Both the position numbers and the translations under genes were made by a program. 64,000 nucleotides of DNA from Aquabacterium parvum (lineage in GTDB: Bacteria > Pseudomonadota > Gammaproteobacteria > Burkholderiales > Burkholderiaceae_C): contig NZ_LFRI01000561.1 of assembly GCF_001447195.1 (NCBI RefSeq), positions 52,661-116,660 on the forward strand, written 5' to 3'. Shown in pieces: positions 40,869-50,726 of this stretch. Numbering within the stretch: the stretch's first letter is position 1; every line of letters begins with the position of its first letter. Under the pieces are notes generated by a model that was not told the origin of the DNA, did no database searches, and saw only the letters and a list, made by a program, of their open reading frames with translations.

Positions 40869-41429
40869 ATGCAGAAGCACAGGTGGATCAATCGGCGGAT
40901 CGTTGGGGCGACAGTCGCATGCACTGTCGCCCTCGCGTGCGCGCTCATCGCCCCATCAGTTCATGCCTCCTCCAAGCGTGCACAACAGAAGAAGGCTCCT
41001 GCGACGTGGGCCAGGTGCTTCTCGATCAGCGGTGCGCGCTACAACATCAACCCATACCTGTTGGCCGGGATCTCCGTTGTTGAATCCCGAGGCAACCCTG
41101 CGGCCGTCTCCCCCTCCCCCGCATATGGCCTGCTGCAGGTAGACCACAGCTGGCTTCCCAAGCTCAAACAACGGTTCGGCTTCACCAAGAGCGACCTCTT
41201 GGAGCCCTGCACCAACATCGATGTCGCGGCCTGGATCTTGGCTCATGAGCTCAAAGCCAAGGGCGACACCTGGGAAGCCGTAGGCGCTCTCAACGCCGCT
41301 TGCACGACGCTCAAAGGAGCGCGATGCCGCTCACAACGCGCCTGGTACAGCTGGAAGGTTTACCAGGCCATGGCCAACCTCACACCAGAAGACGTGGGCC
41401 ATACAGCACCCACGCAGGCTCCGCAATGA
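40869..41429 (+). CDS. lytic transglycosylase (VirB1-like)
   Basis: A 186-residue exported peptidoglycan-cleaving enzyme that opens the wall for the transfer apparatus. After a signal sequence (about residues 1-33) the SLT domain has ISVVESRGNPAAVSPSPAYG with the catalytic Glu72, and the GLLQV motif that follows. It is the first gene of the + strand transfer operon and its stop overlaps the next start (ATGA). Confidence 0.87.
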   Translation: MQKHRWINRRIVGATVACTVALACALIAPSVHASSKRAQQKKAPATWARCFSISGARYNINPYLLAGISVVESRGNPAAVSPSPAYGLLQVDHSWLPKLKQRFGFTKSDLLEPCTNIDVAAWILAHELKAKGDTWEAVGALNAACTTLKGARCRSQRAWYSWKVYQAMANLTPEDVGHTAPTQAPQ

Positions 41430-42076
41430 TCAGCAAGCTCAAGTTCATGGCCATGGGTGTCGCAGTTGCTTTGTGCGGCTGCTCATCCGTTCAACAAGAA
41501 ACCCCGCCGCAAGCTCCGCCTGTCCCAGTCGGCTTCCAGCAACTCGACAAGGGGCTGTCCCAGACCTTCGTGACATGCCAGCCTTGCGCCCAACCAACGC
41601 AGAAGACGCTTTGGACTGCCCCAGCGCCTTCACGGCAGCCCGCAGCAAGCACCAACGCTGCCCCAGCCCAAGAAGCCTCCCCAGCAAAGCCCCAGGTCGA
41701 CAAGGAAACGATCGTCGCCACGAGCGTGCACTTTGCCTCCGACTCGGCTGCGCTTGATGCCACTGCCAAGTCTCGCCTCAAGGCCTTCTGCCAAGGCCGC
41801 ATGCAGCTCGACGGCCTGACCGTCACCGGCCACACGGACAGCACTGGTGCCCCAGTTCGCAATCATCGACTTGCCCAGCAGCGGGCAAGGACCACATCGC
41901 AGTTCCTACGCGCATGCGCTGAACAGCAAGGCACAGCACTGCATGTCGACGAGCAAGCCAAGGGCGCTTGCTGTTATGTCGCACCCAACAACTCACCCGA
42001 AGGCCGTGCGATGAATCGAAGAGTTGATGTTGAGCAAGCGGCCAATGCCCTGCCCACCAGGCAGGCCGATCAGTAA
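41426..42076 (+). CDS. OmpA-domain lipoprotein
   Basis: A 216-residue protein with a lipoprotein signal (VAVALCGCSS, lipidated Cys about residue 20), a Pro/Ala linker and a C-terminal OmpA-like peptidoglycan-binding domain (SVHFASDSAALDATAKSRL, VTGHTDSTGAPVRNHRLAQQRA). It probably anchors the outer membrane part of the machine to the wall. OmpA-type genes are not part of the minimal F system, so it is an accessory here. It is translationally coupled to the transglycosylase gene. Confidence 0.85.
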   Translation: MISKLKFMAMGVAVALCGCSSVQQETPPQAPPVPVGFQQLDKGLSQTFVTCQPCAQPTQKTLWTAPAPSRQPAASTNAAPAQEASPAKPQVDKETIVATSVHFASDSAALDATAKSRLKAFCQGRMQLDGLTVTGHTDSTGAPVRNHRLAQQRARTTSQFLRACAEQQGTALHVDEQAKGACCYVAPNNSPEGRAMNRRVDVEQAANALPTRQADQ

Positions 42077-42091
42077 CTGGGGAACCGACAA

Positions 42092-42364
42092 ATGAATTCA
42101 GGCAATGAAGGCACCGAAGAAGGACGTAAGCACAGCGGAGCCAAAGGCGTCCATATGGTCGAAGGGTGCAGGCGAATCCTGCTCTCCAACGACCTATTGG
42201 ACGACCTGGGTGAGCTCCAGCGCAAGACCCAGCCCCGACTGGACATGCGGTATCTCGTCGAGGGCGCCATCTCGGCGCTCTTGGCAAGCCCCGGTGGTCT
42301 GGAGAAGGTGGCTGAACACGCTCGCCAGCGCCTGCGTCAGCAGCTGGACAAGCACAACACATGA
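42092..42364 (+). CDS. small unknown protein upstream of pilin
   Basis: A 90-residue charged soluble protein I do not recognise. The C-terminal half is helical (LLSNDLLDDLGELQRKTQ, LEKVAEHARQRLRQQL), loosely like a ribbon-helix-helix or coiled-coil regulator. It lies between the OmpA-like gene and the pilin gene with short spacers, so it belongs to the operon. Confidence 0.6.
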   Translation: MNSGNEGTEEGRKHSGAKGVHMVEGCRRILLSNDLLDDLGELQRKTQPRLDMRYLVEGAISALLASPGGLEKVAEHARQRLRQQLDKHNT

Positions 42365-42389
42365 CCTTTCTTCTACGGAGCTTCAAGCA

Positions 42390-42767
42390 ATGACTTCCCT
42401 GACCATCAACGCTGCTGTCGCCGCGAACCAAACGAAGGCACAGGCCTTCCTGCAGACCTTCTTCAAGTACCTGCCCTACGCCCTGATCGCCATGCTCGCG
42501 GTCATCGGCCTGATGGAGGCCGCACACGCTGTCGGCACCCTGGATGCCACCGCCAAGGGCCAGGCCCTGAAAGCTGCCTACACCGCCGTCGATGACCTGA
42601 CTGGTGGCTACGGCAAGGCCTTGGTGCTGTCGATCGGCTTCATCGTCACGGTCTTCGGCATCCTGGCCTCGCAAGCCACCGGCCCGGTCCTCAAGTACAT
42701 CGGTATCGCGATCTACGCGTCGATGGCTCTGGGCGCCGCTTTCGCCCTGGGCGGCGCGCTGATCTGA
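42390..42767 (+). CDS. traA: F-type pilin precursor, TraA-like
   Basis: A 125-residue small membrane protein with two long hydrophobic segments (YLPYALIAMLAVIGLMEAAHA and VLSIGFIVTVFGILASQA) flanking a short polar loop, plus a third at the C-terminus. This is the layout of F-like propilin, and the position just before traL is that of traA in F-type systems. Sequence similarity to known TraA is weak by eye, so the name rests on position and topology. The true start could differ; the ATG at 42390 is chosen. Confidence 0.68.
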   Translation: MTSLTINAAVAANQTKAQAFLQTFFKYLPYALIAMLAVIGLMEAAHAVGTLDATAKGQALKAAYTAVDDLTGGYGKALVLSIGFIVTVFGILASQATGPVLKYIGIAIYASMALGAAFALGGALI

Positions 42768-42805
42768 AGAAGCGCCACTGAGCAACACCACTGCATGACC
42801 AGCCC

Positions 42806-43114
42806 ATGACTCAACAAACAGAAGATCCGGACACGATCATCATCAACAGCATCAAGGATCCCTGGAAGCTGCTGGTCCTCGATCTTGACATCGCCATGGG
42901 TGTAGCGCCCACGGCATTCATGGGCTTCATGCTCAAGCACGAGCTCATCGGGCTGGCCATCGCAGTGGCCGTTGCATACAAGTGGCAGACCTCTCGCAAT
43001 AACAACCCGAAGGGGTTCGCATTCCGCTGGCTGTGGTGGCACACCCCCGCCTCCTTGTGGACGCTGTTCAAGCATGTCTGCCCACCTTCTCACAAGCGAG
43101 AGTTCATCGGATGA
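42806..43114 (+). CDS. traL: TraL, F-type transfer protein
   Basis: A 102-residue inner-membrane protein of the TraL family, needed for F-type pilus assembly. It has the two hydrophobic stretches and the conserved end FRWLWWHTPASLW. The stop overlaps the traE start (GGATGA). Order pilin-traL-traE-traK-traB is the standard F-type core. Confidence 0.85.
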   Translation: MTQQTEDPDTIIINSIKDPWKLLVLDLDIAMGVAPTAFMGFMLKHELIGLAIAVAVAYKWQTSRNNNPKGFAFRWLWWHTPASLWTLFKHVCPPSHKREFIG

Positions 43115-43725
43115 CTTCGCCCATAGCAGCCAAAAACACCATCGCCGACACCAAGTCCTGGCTCTCGGTGTCCCTGCTCGTCAACGCCGCCCAGGCCTTG
43201 GCGATCATCGTCCTCCTATTCATGTTCATGTCGGCCAGGAAGGCCGAGAAGATCGTCCAGCAAACCCCTGATGGCGACCGCAGCCGTTGGATCAGCGAAA
43301 GCTCGGGCCCATCACGACAGAAGATCATCGACACGGGCTTCTTCATGAGCTCGTTGACGCTCGACGTGTCACCTGGATCCGTGAAAACCAAGGGCGAACT
43401 TCTCAAGACATGGATCCCTGCCTCCGGCTGGGACGTCATGAACCGCAAGATCCAGAAGGCCTCACTCGCACTGGAGCGGATCGGCGGCGTTCAAAGCTTC
43501 AACCCCCTCTTCGCCACGCCAGACCCTGAGCGTCTGCGCATCGCGCTGACAGGCGAGTTCCGCCAATGGGTCAACGGGGTCCCCATTCCCACCGAGACCC
43601 GCACCTACGCCTACATCTTCACGCAGGACGGCTCGCGGCTGTATCTGGCTGACTGGTTCGAATCGAGCAAGGACAAGCCCTTCGAGAAGTTGAAGACCGA
43701 AAACGACGAGACGGCCGGAAAGTAA
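43111..43725 (+). CDS. traE: TraE, F-type transfer protein (VirB5/VirB8-position protein)
   Basis: A 204-residue bitopic protein with a single membrane helix near residues 22-44 and a periplasmic VirB8-like domain that assembles the channel. Conserved segments include TGEFRQWVNGVPIPTETRTYAYIF and LYLADWFE. The ATG at 43111 overlaps the traL stop; the open frame upstream lies in traL. Confidence 0.87.
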   Translation: MTSPIAAKNTIADTKSWLSVSLLVNAAQALAIIVLLFMFMSARKAEKIVQQTPDGDRSRWISESSGPSRQKIIDTGFFMSSLTLDVSPGSVKTKGELLKTWIPASGWDVMNRKIQKASLALERIGGVQSFNPLFATPDPERLRIALTGEFRQWVNGVPIPTETRTYAYIFTQDGSRLYLADWFESSKDKPFEKLKTENDETAGK

Positions 43726-43737
43726 ACGGACACAGCC

Positions 43738-44541
43738 ATGACGACACCCTTGAACACCTTGCGCGCCCTGCTGCTCGCCGGCCTGATCAGCACATCCGCT
43801 CTCAGCGTCGTGCAAGCCGCACAGTTCATCACTGTGCGAGACGGCGACAGCTCCATCGCCAGCATGTCACTGCGCGACCCGACGAGGATCACCCTGCAGG
43901 GCGGCAAGATCGTTGACGTGGTTGGCGATGTCTACGACCAAACGCGCAATCCGAATGGCCGTATCACCGTGATGACGGACGCCGAATCGGGTGAGATCTT
44001 CGTGCAGCCGGTACTGGTTGGCGGTGCCGGCTACCAGGCCGTGACGCTGACGCTCAAAACGGACTTGGGCACCTACTCGCTTCTGCTCAAGCCTCTCGAT
44101 ATGCCCGCCGATGCGATCGTCATGCAGTCGAGGGGCAAGGCCCAGCCCCCGGGGGCCGCGCGCGCTGCGAGCAGCTACTCGCAGGAACCAGCCCGTGGGC
44201 AGACGCCGGAGTTCACCAGCTCATCCTATGTTCGAAGCATCAAAGGATGGATGCTGGCAATGGCATCGAATCGCGCGCCCGAGGCCGTCGATGTTCGTCG
44301 GGTTGACAAGCGGATCGCGCTGTGGAGCGAGGTGACTTTCACTCTGGACGACAGCTGGGTCGGCAAGGCCATGGTCGGCGACCGATTCACGCTGACCAAT
44401 GTCTCCGATCGCACGCTGATTCTGGACGAGCGTGAGTTCTATCGAAACGGCGTCCTTGCAGTCACGGTTTTCAAGCACCAAGTCGAACCCGGCACCAGCA
44501 CGCCCGTGTGGGTTCTGCGCACACGCTCTGAGCAGGACTGA
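43738..44541 (+). CDS. traK: TraK, secretin-like periplasmic protein
   Basis: A 267-residue exported protein of the TraK/VirB9 class, part of the outer membrane core complex with TraB and TraV. It has a signal peptide (about 1-25, ending VVQAA), and a two-lobed beta-rich mature part with TRITLQGGKIVDVVGD and the C-terminal segment typical of VirB9-like proteins. Confidence 0.9.
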   Translation: MTTPLNTLRALLLAGLISTSALSVVQAAQFITVRDGDSSIASMSLRDPTRITLQGGKIVDVVGDVYDQTRNPNGRITVMTDAESGEIFVQPVLVGGAGYQAVTLTLKTDLGTYSLLLKPLDMPADAIVMQSRGKAQPPGAARAASSYSQEPARGQTPEFTSSSYVRSIKGWMLAMASNRAPEAVDVRRVDKRIALWSEVTFTLDDSWVGKAMVGDRFTLTNVSDRTLILDEREFYRNGVLAVTVFKHQVEPGTSTPVWVLRTRSEQD

Positions 44542-44549
44542 GAGCCATC

Positions 44550-46016
44550 ATGAGCCTGAAACAGATCAAACTCCCCGGCCTGTCTCTATACCGGAACCTT
44601 TCGACCAAGCAGAAGAAGACGGCGAACATGGTGCTGGGTGGCCTGGCCAGCGTCATCCTCGTGTCGTTCGTGTCCTGGGTGCTGAGCAGCAGCGCCCCGC
44701 CTCCCCCACCTCCGGAGCTCGAGAACGTCACGCCGGCCGAGCTCAGCGCCCCCGGATCGAACAAGGTTGACCCTCAGCAGTATTGGATGGCGACCGAGCG
44801 CAAGCGCCTGGACCACCTGGAGGAATTCGTCAACAAGATCAAGCAAGAGCGCGATGGCCGAGGTGCCCCCACACCGGCCGCCACCTCTGCTGCGTCCCAA
44901 GCCGAGACGGCTGCCCCAGCGGCATCCAGCGCATCTGCACCTGCTCCAGGTGAAGCCAAGACACCTGCGACAGGAAAGCCAGCAGTCGTCGTGGTCGAGA
45001 GCAATGATCGTGCGGGTGGCAAACCGACGCCATACCCCAAGCAAAGCCAGATTGCTGGCACAGGTACAAACGGCATTCCTGATCCTCAACGGGTCAATCC
45101 GAATGCACCTGGTGCACACCTCGGCCTCACGCAGTACCCACCAGGCTCTCCCAACTCCAACGCTGGCAGCGGCCCCCAGTTGGACGCCAGCGCCGCTCGT
45201 GCTCCGGTGATCATCTCTGTGAAAGCCGGCGCCAGCGGCGCCCAGGGCGACAAACCCGCAGGTGATGGCCAGAAGGCAGCAGGGCCAAAGTGGAACGTGA
45301 CCCGCAACTTCCTGCCCGTGGGATTTGTCCGAGCAAAGCTGCTTGGCGGCATCGACGCGGCAACAGGGGGGCAATCGCAAAGCGATCCCCAGCCCGTTCT
45401 CTTCCTACTCCAAGACGATGCCATCCTGCCCAACGGCTGGCGCTCCAAAGTGCGCAACTGCTTCATCGTGGGCGGCGGTGTGGGGGACATCTCGTCCGAA
45501 CGTGCATACATCCGCCTGCTCACCCTGAGCTGCGTCAAGCACAACGGCGATGTCCTGGAAGCCTCCGTCAAAGGGTCCGTGTTCGGCGAAGACGGCAAGA
45601 ACGGCATGAGAGGCCGCTTGGTCACCAAGCAAGGCCAGATCCTCGCAAATGCCGCCATGGCTGGCATTGCGTCAGGTATTGGCAAGGGCTTCGGGAACCA
45701 GGGCACGACAGTTTCGCAATCACCCTTGGGCGTTACGACCCAGCAGTCCCAAGACGCCAAGACCATCCTCAACAACTCGATGGCGCAAGGCTTCGGCAGC
45801 GCGATGGACCGACTTGCCCAGTATTGGATCGAACGTGCCGACCGCATGTACCCCGTCATCGAGATCGATGCAGGACGCATGGTTGATCTGGCATTCACCA
45901 AGGGCATCGAGATCGACATCGTGCCCGGCGACGACGACGTTGAAGCCCTCCAGGCTGCCTCCGGTCGAAACCTGGACCGCAGCGCCGAGATCTCCGCTCT
46001 ATTCAAGGACATGTGA
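44550..46016 (+). CDS. traB: TraB, VirB10-like channel protein
   Basis: A 488-residue bitopic scaffold that spans both membranes in the core complex. One membrane helix lies at about 28-47 (MVLGGLASVILVSFVSWVL), followed by a Pro-rich segment, a coiled-coil-prone stretch (60-95), a long Ala/Pro linker, and a C-terminal VirB10-type domain (from about 240; LPVGFVRAKLLGGIDA, VFGEDGKNGMRGRLV). Length and order match F-type TraB. Confidence 0.92.
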   Translation: MSLKQIKLPGLSLYRNLSTKQKKTANMVLGGLASVILVSFVSWVLSSSAPPPPPPELENVTPAELSAPGSNKVDPQQYWMATERKRLDHLEEFVNKIKQERDGRGAPTPAATSAASQAETAAPAASSASAPAPGEAKTPATGKPAVVVVESNDRAGGKPTPYPKQSQIAGTGTNGIPDPQRVNPNAPGAHLGLTQYPPGSPNSNAGSGPQLDASAARAPVIISVKAGASGAQGDKPAGDGQKAAGPKWNVTRNFLPVGFVRAKLLGGIDAATGGQSQSDPQPVLFLLQDDAILPNGWRSKVRNCFIVGGGVGDISSERAYIRLLTLSCVKHNGDVLEASVKGSVFGEDGKNGMRGRLVTKQGQILANAAMAGIASGIGKGFGNQGTTVSQSPLGVTTQQSQDAKTILNNSMAQGFGSAMDRLAQYWIERADRMYPVIEIDAGRMVDLAFTKGIEIDIVPGDDDVEALQAASGRNLDRSAEISALFKDM

Positions 46017-46020
46017 CCTC

Positions 46021-46803
46021 ATGAGACACGCCACCATCCTCACAACGATCAAAGCCGTGACCATCGGCCTGGCGCTGAGCCTTGCCACGGGGGCGCACGC
46101 CCAGGACGATGAGGCCACAAAGGTGTTGTCCAAGTTGCGTCAACTGCAGCCTGCAACCAAGTTCGACAGCGTGAAGACCTCGCCGCTGCCGGGCCTGTTC
46201 GAGGTGGCCATGGGACGCAATCTGGCGTATGTGGACGCCAGCGGTCGTTACTGGGTCTTTGGCCACGTCTGGGACATGCAAAGTCAAACCGACATGACCC
46301 AAGAACGCATGGCCGATCTCGACCGAGTGGACTTCAACCAGTTGCCCACCGAGCTGGCCATTCGCTTCATCAACGGCAAGCCACTGCGCACCCTGGCCAT
46401 CTTTGCCGATCCCAACTGCGGTTACTGCAAGGTGCTGGAAAAGGAGCTTCCCCAGCTCAAGGACACGCAGATCTACGTGTTCCCAGTCGGGATCCTCGGC
46501 CAGGACTCCATGAGCAAGGTACAGGCCATCTGGTGCAGCGCTGATCGAGCTGCTGCGTGGAAAGCCTGGATGACCAAGGCCGTCCAACCTCCAGCAGCTT
46601 CGGCGGCTTGCATCGCAGCTGCCCCCGTCGAACGCTTGAGCCAACTGGCGAAGTCACTTCGAGTCGAAGGCACCCCGACGTTCATCGCAACTGATGGCCG
46701 CAAGCGCGCAGGTGCTCGTTCCGCGGCAGAGCTATCCGCCTGGTTGGGCAATCAGCCCACGAACGCAGGACAGGCTGTTTCTCTCAAGTCCACGAAGGAA
46801 TAA
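46021..46803 (+). CDS. DsbC-like thiol:disulfide interchange protein
   Basis: A 260-residue periplasmic protein with a signal peptide (about 1-28) and a thioredoxin-like domain with the active CGYC at 133-136 (FADPNCGYCKVLE). It would correct disulfides in the many Cys-containing transfer proteins here (TraU, TraN, TraV). A dsbC gene within the tra operon is also seen in SXT/R391- and IncA/C-type systems. Confidence 0.88.
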   Translation: MRHATILTTIKAVTIGLALSLATGAHAQDDEATKVLSKLRQLQPATKFDSVKTSPLPGLFEVAMGRNLAYVDASGRYWVFGHVWDMQSQTDMTQERMADLDRVDFNQLPTELAIRFINGKPLRTLAIFADPNCGYCKVLEKELPQLKDTQIYVFPVGILGQDSMSKVQAIWCSADRAAAWKAWMTKAVQPPAASAACIAAAPVERLSQLAKSLRVEGTPTFIATDGRKRAGARSAAELSAWLGNQPTNAGQAVSLKSTKE

Positions 46804-46805
46804 GC

Positions 46806-47552
46806 ATGATGACCTCATCGCTCATGCGCCCCATTCTCAATCCTCTGCTCCGCGGCATCACTGTGGCCGTGATCGCTGGGGGTGCTCTTTCGGGTTGCGC
46901 TGGATTCTTCAACGGCTACGACGCCGAGAACCAGTTCAAGTGCAAGGCCCCTCCCGGTGTGCAGTGCCAGTCGATCAGCGGTGTCTATGCCAACTCCCAG
47001 GGGGGCACCTCTGCATCGAACCAGGCAGCCCCCCAGGAAGGCCGCCGTGCAACCGATTCGACCTCGGGCGCCCTGCCCTTGCCCGCTGCCCGAAACATGG
47101 GGGCAGGCCTGCCTCCTACCTATTCGGGCGCGATCCGCTCCGAGCCGACCACCATTCGCACGTGGGTTATGTCGTACAAGGACGCCGATGGTGACATCGT
47201 CGACCAGTTCTACGTGTACATGGCGCTGGACTCCGGCCATTGGATGATCGAGCACGCGCAGCAGCTCGTCCGAGACAGCTATGCCCCTTCCCGCCCTGTC
47301 AGGGCCATGGGAACGGGCCTGCCCACCGCAGGCAGTGGGTCCAGCGCAAATCGCCCGACATCTGTGCTCCCTTCCGACGCAGCCGACAAAGGCCAGGACA
47401 CGGCAGCAGGCAGCACGCCAGCTGAACAAAACAACACCCAGGACCCCGCCTCCATGATCCAGAGGATCCAGGAGGCCATGCGCCGCGCCAGTCAACCTGG
47501 TTCGAATCCGCCAGCAGACGCGGATGAGACAAGCCCCAAGCCCACGCGTTGA
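46806..47552 (+). CDS. traV: TraV, outer membrane core lipoprotein
   Basis: A 248-residue lipoprotein of the TraV/VirB7 role that anchors the core complex in the outer membrane. The lipobox is visible in GGALSGCAG, and the conserved two-Cys motif FKCKAPPGVQCQSISGVY follows. A long disordered Pro/Ser C-terminal part closes the protein. The ATG at 46806 follows the DsbC-like stop by two bases. Confidence 0.87.
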   Translation: MMTSSLMRPILNPLLRGITVAVIAGGALSGCAGFFNGYDAENQFKCKAPPGVQCQSISGVYANSQGGTSASNQAAPQEGRRATDSTSGALPLPAARNMGAGLPPTYSGAIRSEPTTIRTWVMSYKDADGDIVDQFYVYMALDSGHWMIEHAQQLVRDSYAPSRPVRAMGTGLPTAGSGSSANRPTSVLPSDAADKGQDTAAGSTPAEQNNTQDPASMIQRIQEAMRRASQPGSNPPADADETSPKPTR

Positions 47553-47565
47553 TCAGGAAGCCCAA

Positions 47566-50187
47566 ATGTTGGACCAGTTGAAGCGCCTGATGGCTGCCAA
47601 GCCCATCGAGTTGTTCGATGTCTCCCAGCACTTTGCCAGCGGCGAAGTGGAGGTGGACCCTTCCGACCCATCCGACCGGCTGGCCCATTGGTTGCCGTAT
47701 CGAGCGTACGACAAGGCAAACGAGGTCTTTGTGAACGAAGACTCCATCGGTTGCGTGATCGGCTTCACCCCACAGACGGGTGCTGATCAGTCCATGGTCG
47801 ACAGCCTGAAGGGCATCTACTCCATCCTGCCAGACAACACCGGCCAGCAGTTCACCCTCTTCGCATCGCCACACATCGATGACCTGCTGAAGCGCTACGC
47901 TTCCATGCGAAGAAACGATCTGAACCATTCGGGTGTCATGGCCCAGTTCGGTCGACCAGGCCGCCACGAGAACATCTCACGGTCCATGGCACGGAGCCGC
48001 TTCGCGTTCATGAAGTCCGGTGTCATGGAGTCGCTGGTGCCCTCGGTTCCCCTCATGATTCGAGATTACAAGGGCTTCTTCTGCTTCACATTGCCTGGCG
48101 GGGTTGACGACACGAGCCGCGTGAGCGAGCTCTCCGAACTGCGCGATCAGATCATGTCCACGTTCCGCACGGCTGGGTTCCACGTGCGCAACTGGAATGC
48201 CACAGAGCTCATCAACTGGACTGCTGACTTCTGCAACGCGCAGCGCTTCTATGGCGAGCGCGCGCACCTCACCTACGACGAGAGCCGCCTCATCAACGAA
48301 CAATGCGTGGGCCCTGACGCCTACTCGAACTGGCGAGATCCGCGCCGGGCCATCCTGGCCCAGGGCGGAGCCGAGGAGAAGCACACCATTGATCTGCGCA
48401 TGATGGTGGTCGACAAGTACCCCGAGCGAAACGCGCTCTGGAACATGGGCATGCTGATCGGAGATCTGTTCCAACCCGCCCTGCAGGTCCCCTGCCCCTA
48501 CAGCATCACGCTTGGCACCTGGATCGGCGACCAGAACAAGGAGAAGGCCGGCGCGACTGTCAACTCGATCAAGGCCGAGAAGGATGCCCAGTCTGAGATG
48601 GCCCAGATCGACCCCGGCATGACCAAAAAGGCCAAGGAGTGGGCTGCGACGCGCAAGGCACTCAACGATGGTCGCAAGATGCTGGATGCCTACATGTGCG
48701 TGGGCCTCTATGCCAATCCGAAGCTGGCAAACCGCGCTCAAAACGCGATGCGCAACATCTTCTACAGCCGCGGCTTCGAGCTGAAGGTGGCCCTGCGTCG
48801 CCAGGAGCAATACTGGTATGGCAGCTTGCCAATGACCATGTCAAAGGGCTTCGCCGACGAGATGCGCTTCAACAAGCAGCTCACGCCCAAGCACAGCGGC
48901 AACGCCATTCACCTGGCTCCGCTCATTGCTGAAGGCCGTGGCACTGGCACGCCCGTCCTTCTCGGCGTAGGCCGACGCGGGCAGATTGCGCCCATCGACC
49001 TTTTCGACAATGAGTTTGGCGGCAAGAACGCATCCGTCGTCGGAGCCACCGGCTCGGGCAAGTCCACGCTCCTGCAGGAGATCGCCGAGTCGTATTACAG
49101 CTGCGGCGCCAAGGTCCGTGTTTCCGAGAAAGGCCGCTCGTTCCAGAAAATCGCCGAACGCCTGAACGGCCAGTTCATTCGCTTCGTCAGCCAATCCCGC
49201 ATTTGCGTCAACCCGTTCTCCATGGTCAGTGAGCCCATGGAGATCGATGGCGAGATGTGCGGCGGCATTGACGACGACGTGGCGCTGCTGCAGCCCATGG
49301 TGGCCAAGATGGCATCCCCGAGCCAGGACCTCGATCCCGCCGTCTACGCAACGATCGCGACCGTCATCAAGGAAGAGTTCATCAAAAAGGGTCGCGAGAT
49401 GACCATCACGGACGTGCGCGAGCGATACCGCACGGGCCGCATCTACGAGGACCGCCCCGTCGATCAGCGCTACCTGGACCTCTACGACATGCTCGCGCCC
49501 TGGTGTGTTGGCGGCGTCTACGAGAAGTGGTTCAACGGCGTTTGCAACATCGACTTCAGCAACGATTTCATCGTCTACGAAACACAGGATCTGGAGGCCA
49601 ACCAGCACCTCCACGGGGTGATTCGCCAGATCCTCATGTACAAGACGACACAGGAGTTCCTGGTCGAGCGCAAGCGCCGCAAGATCTTCATCCTGGACGA
49701 GGCCAAGGACGACCTGGCCGGCCACGGCCCCGACGACCAGGCCTCTGGCGAGTTCCTGGAAAACATGTACCTGCGCGTGCGCAAGTACGGTGGCTCGGCC
49801 ATCACCGCATCTCAGGACGTTGCGCACTGGATGGTGTCTGCGGCAGGACGCAGCATCTTCAACCAGTCGGACTTCATCTTCATGGGGTCGCAGTCAGAGA
49901 CCTCCATCGCCGCAGCTGCAAAGTCCGAGTCTTTCATCATGGACGACCAGCTCAAGCGCCTCATCGGCACGCTCTCCGGCGAATCCGGCTACTACAAGGA
50001 GTGGTACTTGCACTCCAAGATCTACAAGGGCGTGATCCGCCTGCTGCTCAACCCCTCGAAGGTGCTGCTGTTCAGCAATCGTGCCGAAGACAACAACCCG
50101 CTTGACGAGCGCATGGCGGCGGGCATGAGCACAGCCCAGGCCATCGACGATCTGCTCGCCGCCCGAGGCATCACGGAGCCCGCATGA
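47566..50187 (+). CDS. traC: TraC, VirB4-type ATPase
   Basis: The 873-residue VirB4-like motor of the secretion channel. Walker A is GATGSGKSTLLQ (about 492-503) and Walker B IFILDEAKDDLAG (about 706-718). The N-terminal half has the TraC-type segment RSRFAFMKSGVMESL. The ATG at 47566 is the family start; its C-terminus overlaps the next gene by four bases. This is the most conserved protein of the operon and suited to typing the element. Confidence 0.95.
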   Translation: MLDQLKRLMAAKPIELFDVSQHFASGEVEVDPSDPSDRLAHWLPYRAYDKANEVFVNEDSIGCVIGFTPQTGADQSMVDSLKGIYSILPDNTGQQFTLFASPHIDDLLKRYASMRRNDLNHSGVMAQFGRPGRHENISRSMARSRFAFMKSGVMESLVPSVPLMIRDYKGFFCFTLPGGVDDTSRVSELSELRDQIMSTFRTAGFHVRNWNATELINWTADFCNAQRFYGERAHLTYDESRLINEQCVGPDAYSNWRDPRRAILAQGGAEEKHTIDLRMMVVDKYPERNALWNMGMLIGDLFQPALQVPCPYSITLGTWIGDQNKEKAGATVNSIKAEKDAQSEMAQIDPGMTKKAKEWAATRKALNDGRKMLDAYMCVGLYANPKLANRAQNAMRNIFYSRGFELKVALRRQEQYWYGSLPMTMSKGFADEMRFNKQLTPKHSGNAIHLAPLIAEGRGTGTPVLLGVGRRGQIAPIDLFDNEFGGKNASVVGATGSGKSTLLQEIAESYYSCGAKVRVSEKGRSFQKIAERLNGQFIRFVSQSRICVNPFSMVSEPMEIDGEMCGGIDDDVALLQPMVAKMASPSQDLDPAVYATIATVIKEEFIKKGREMTITDVRERYRTGRIYEDRPVDQRYLDLYDMLAPWCVGGVYEKWFNGVCNIDFSNDFIVYETQDLEANQHLHGVIRQILMYKTTQEFLVERKRRKIFILDEAKDDLAGHGPDDQASGEFLENMYLRVRKYGGSAITASQDVAHWMVSAAGRSIFNQSDFIFMGSQSETSIAAAAKSESFIMDDQLKRLIGTLSGESGYYKEWYLHSKIYKGVIRLLLNPSKVLLFSNRAEDNNPLDERMAAGMSTAQAIDDLLAARGITEPA

Positions 50188-50726
50188 GTGACACGACCAC
50201 CAAATCCCCCCAAGGAGGCGATGCCCATTCCGCCTCTGTTCCTGACGACAGCGCGATGACCAGCCAGGATCAACCCTCGACCGGCATCCGCATCGTCCTG
50301 ATCGCTGCGATGACCTCCATCGTTCTGACAGCCTGTGCGCTTCTGGTCTACGACCGATTTGTTCGTGATCCACGTACCCCCCGGCTCGGAACCGTAGATA
50401 TCGGGCAGATCTTTGCAGCGAACCAGGCGGTTGCCATCAAGAAGCTGCTCTCAGGCTCCTCGAACATGCCAGCCGATGCCCTGGGAGCACAGGCTGGCCA
50501 GGACATGTCCAAGCAGTTGCAAGACTTCTCACGTCGCTGCGGTTGCCTGCTGATCGCCAGCCCGGCAGTTTTCGGAAGCACCCTGGCCGTGCCCGACTAC
50601 ACCGTTGCGATCAAGGCCGCCTACGGGCTGACGGTGGATCCGGCCGAGTTCCGCGTGCCCGTTCCCCAGCAAGGGCTGGGGGCCGGCCAGCTCGCTCCCC
50701 AGACCTCCCCCGGAAACGCACCATGA
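50184..50726 (+). CDS. TrbI-like F-type transfer protein
   Basis: A 180-residue bitopic inner-membrane protein (helix at about 36-58) with a periplasmic part holding LGTVDIGQIFAANQAVA and the motif RCGCLLIASPAVFGSTLAVPD. The pattern and its position between traC and traW match F-type TrbI. Overlaps at both ends (ATGA) show tight translational coupling. Confidence 0.75.
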   Translation: MSDTTTKSPQGGDAHSASVPDDSAMTSQDQPSTGIRIVLIAAMTSIVLTACALLVYDRFVRDPRTPRLGTVDIGQIFAANQAVAIKKLLSGSSNMPADALGAQAGQDMSKQLQDFSRRCGCLLIASPAVFGSTLAVPDYTVAIKAAYGLTVDPAEFRVPVPQQGLGAGQLAPQTSPGNAP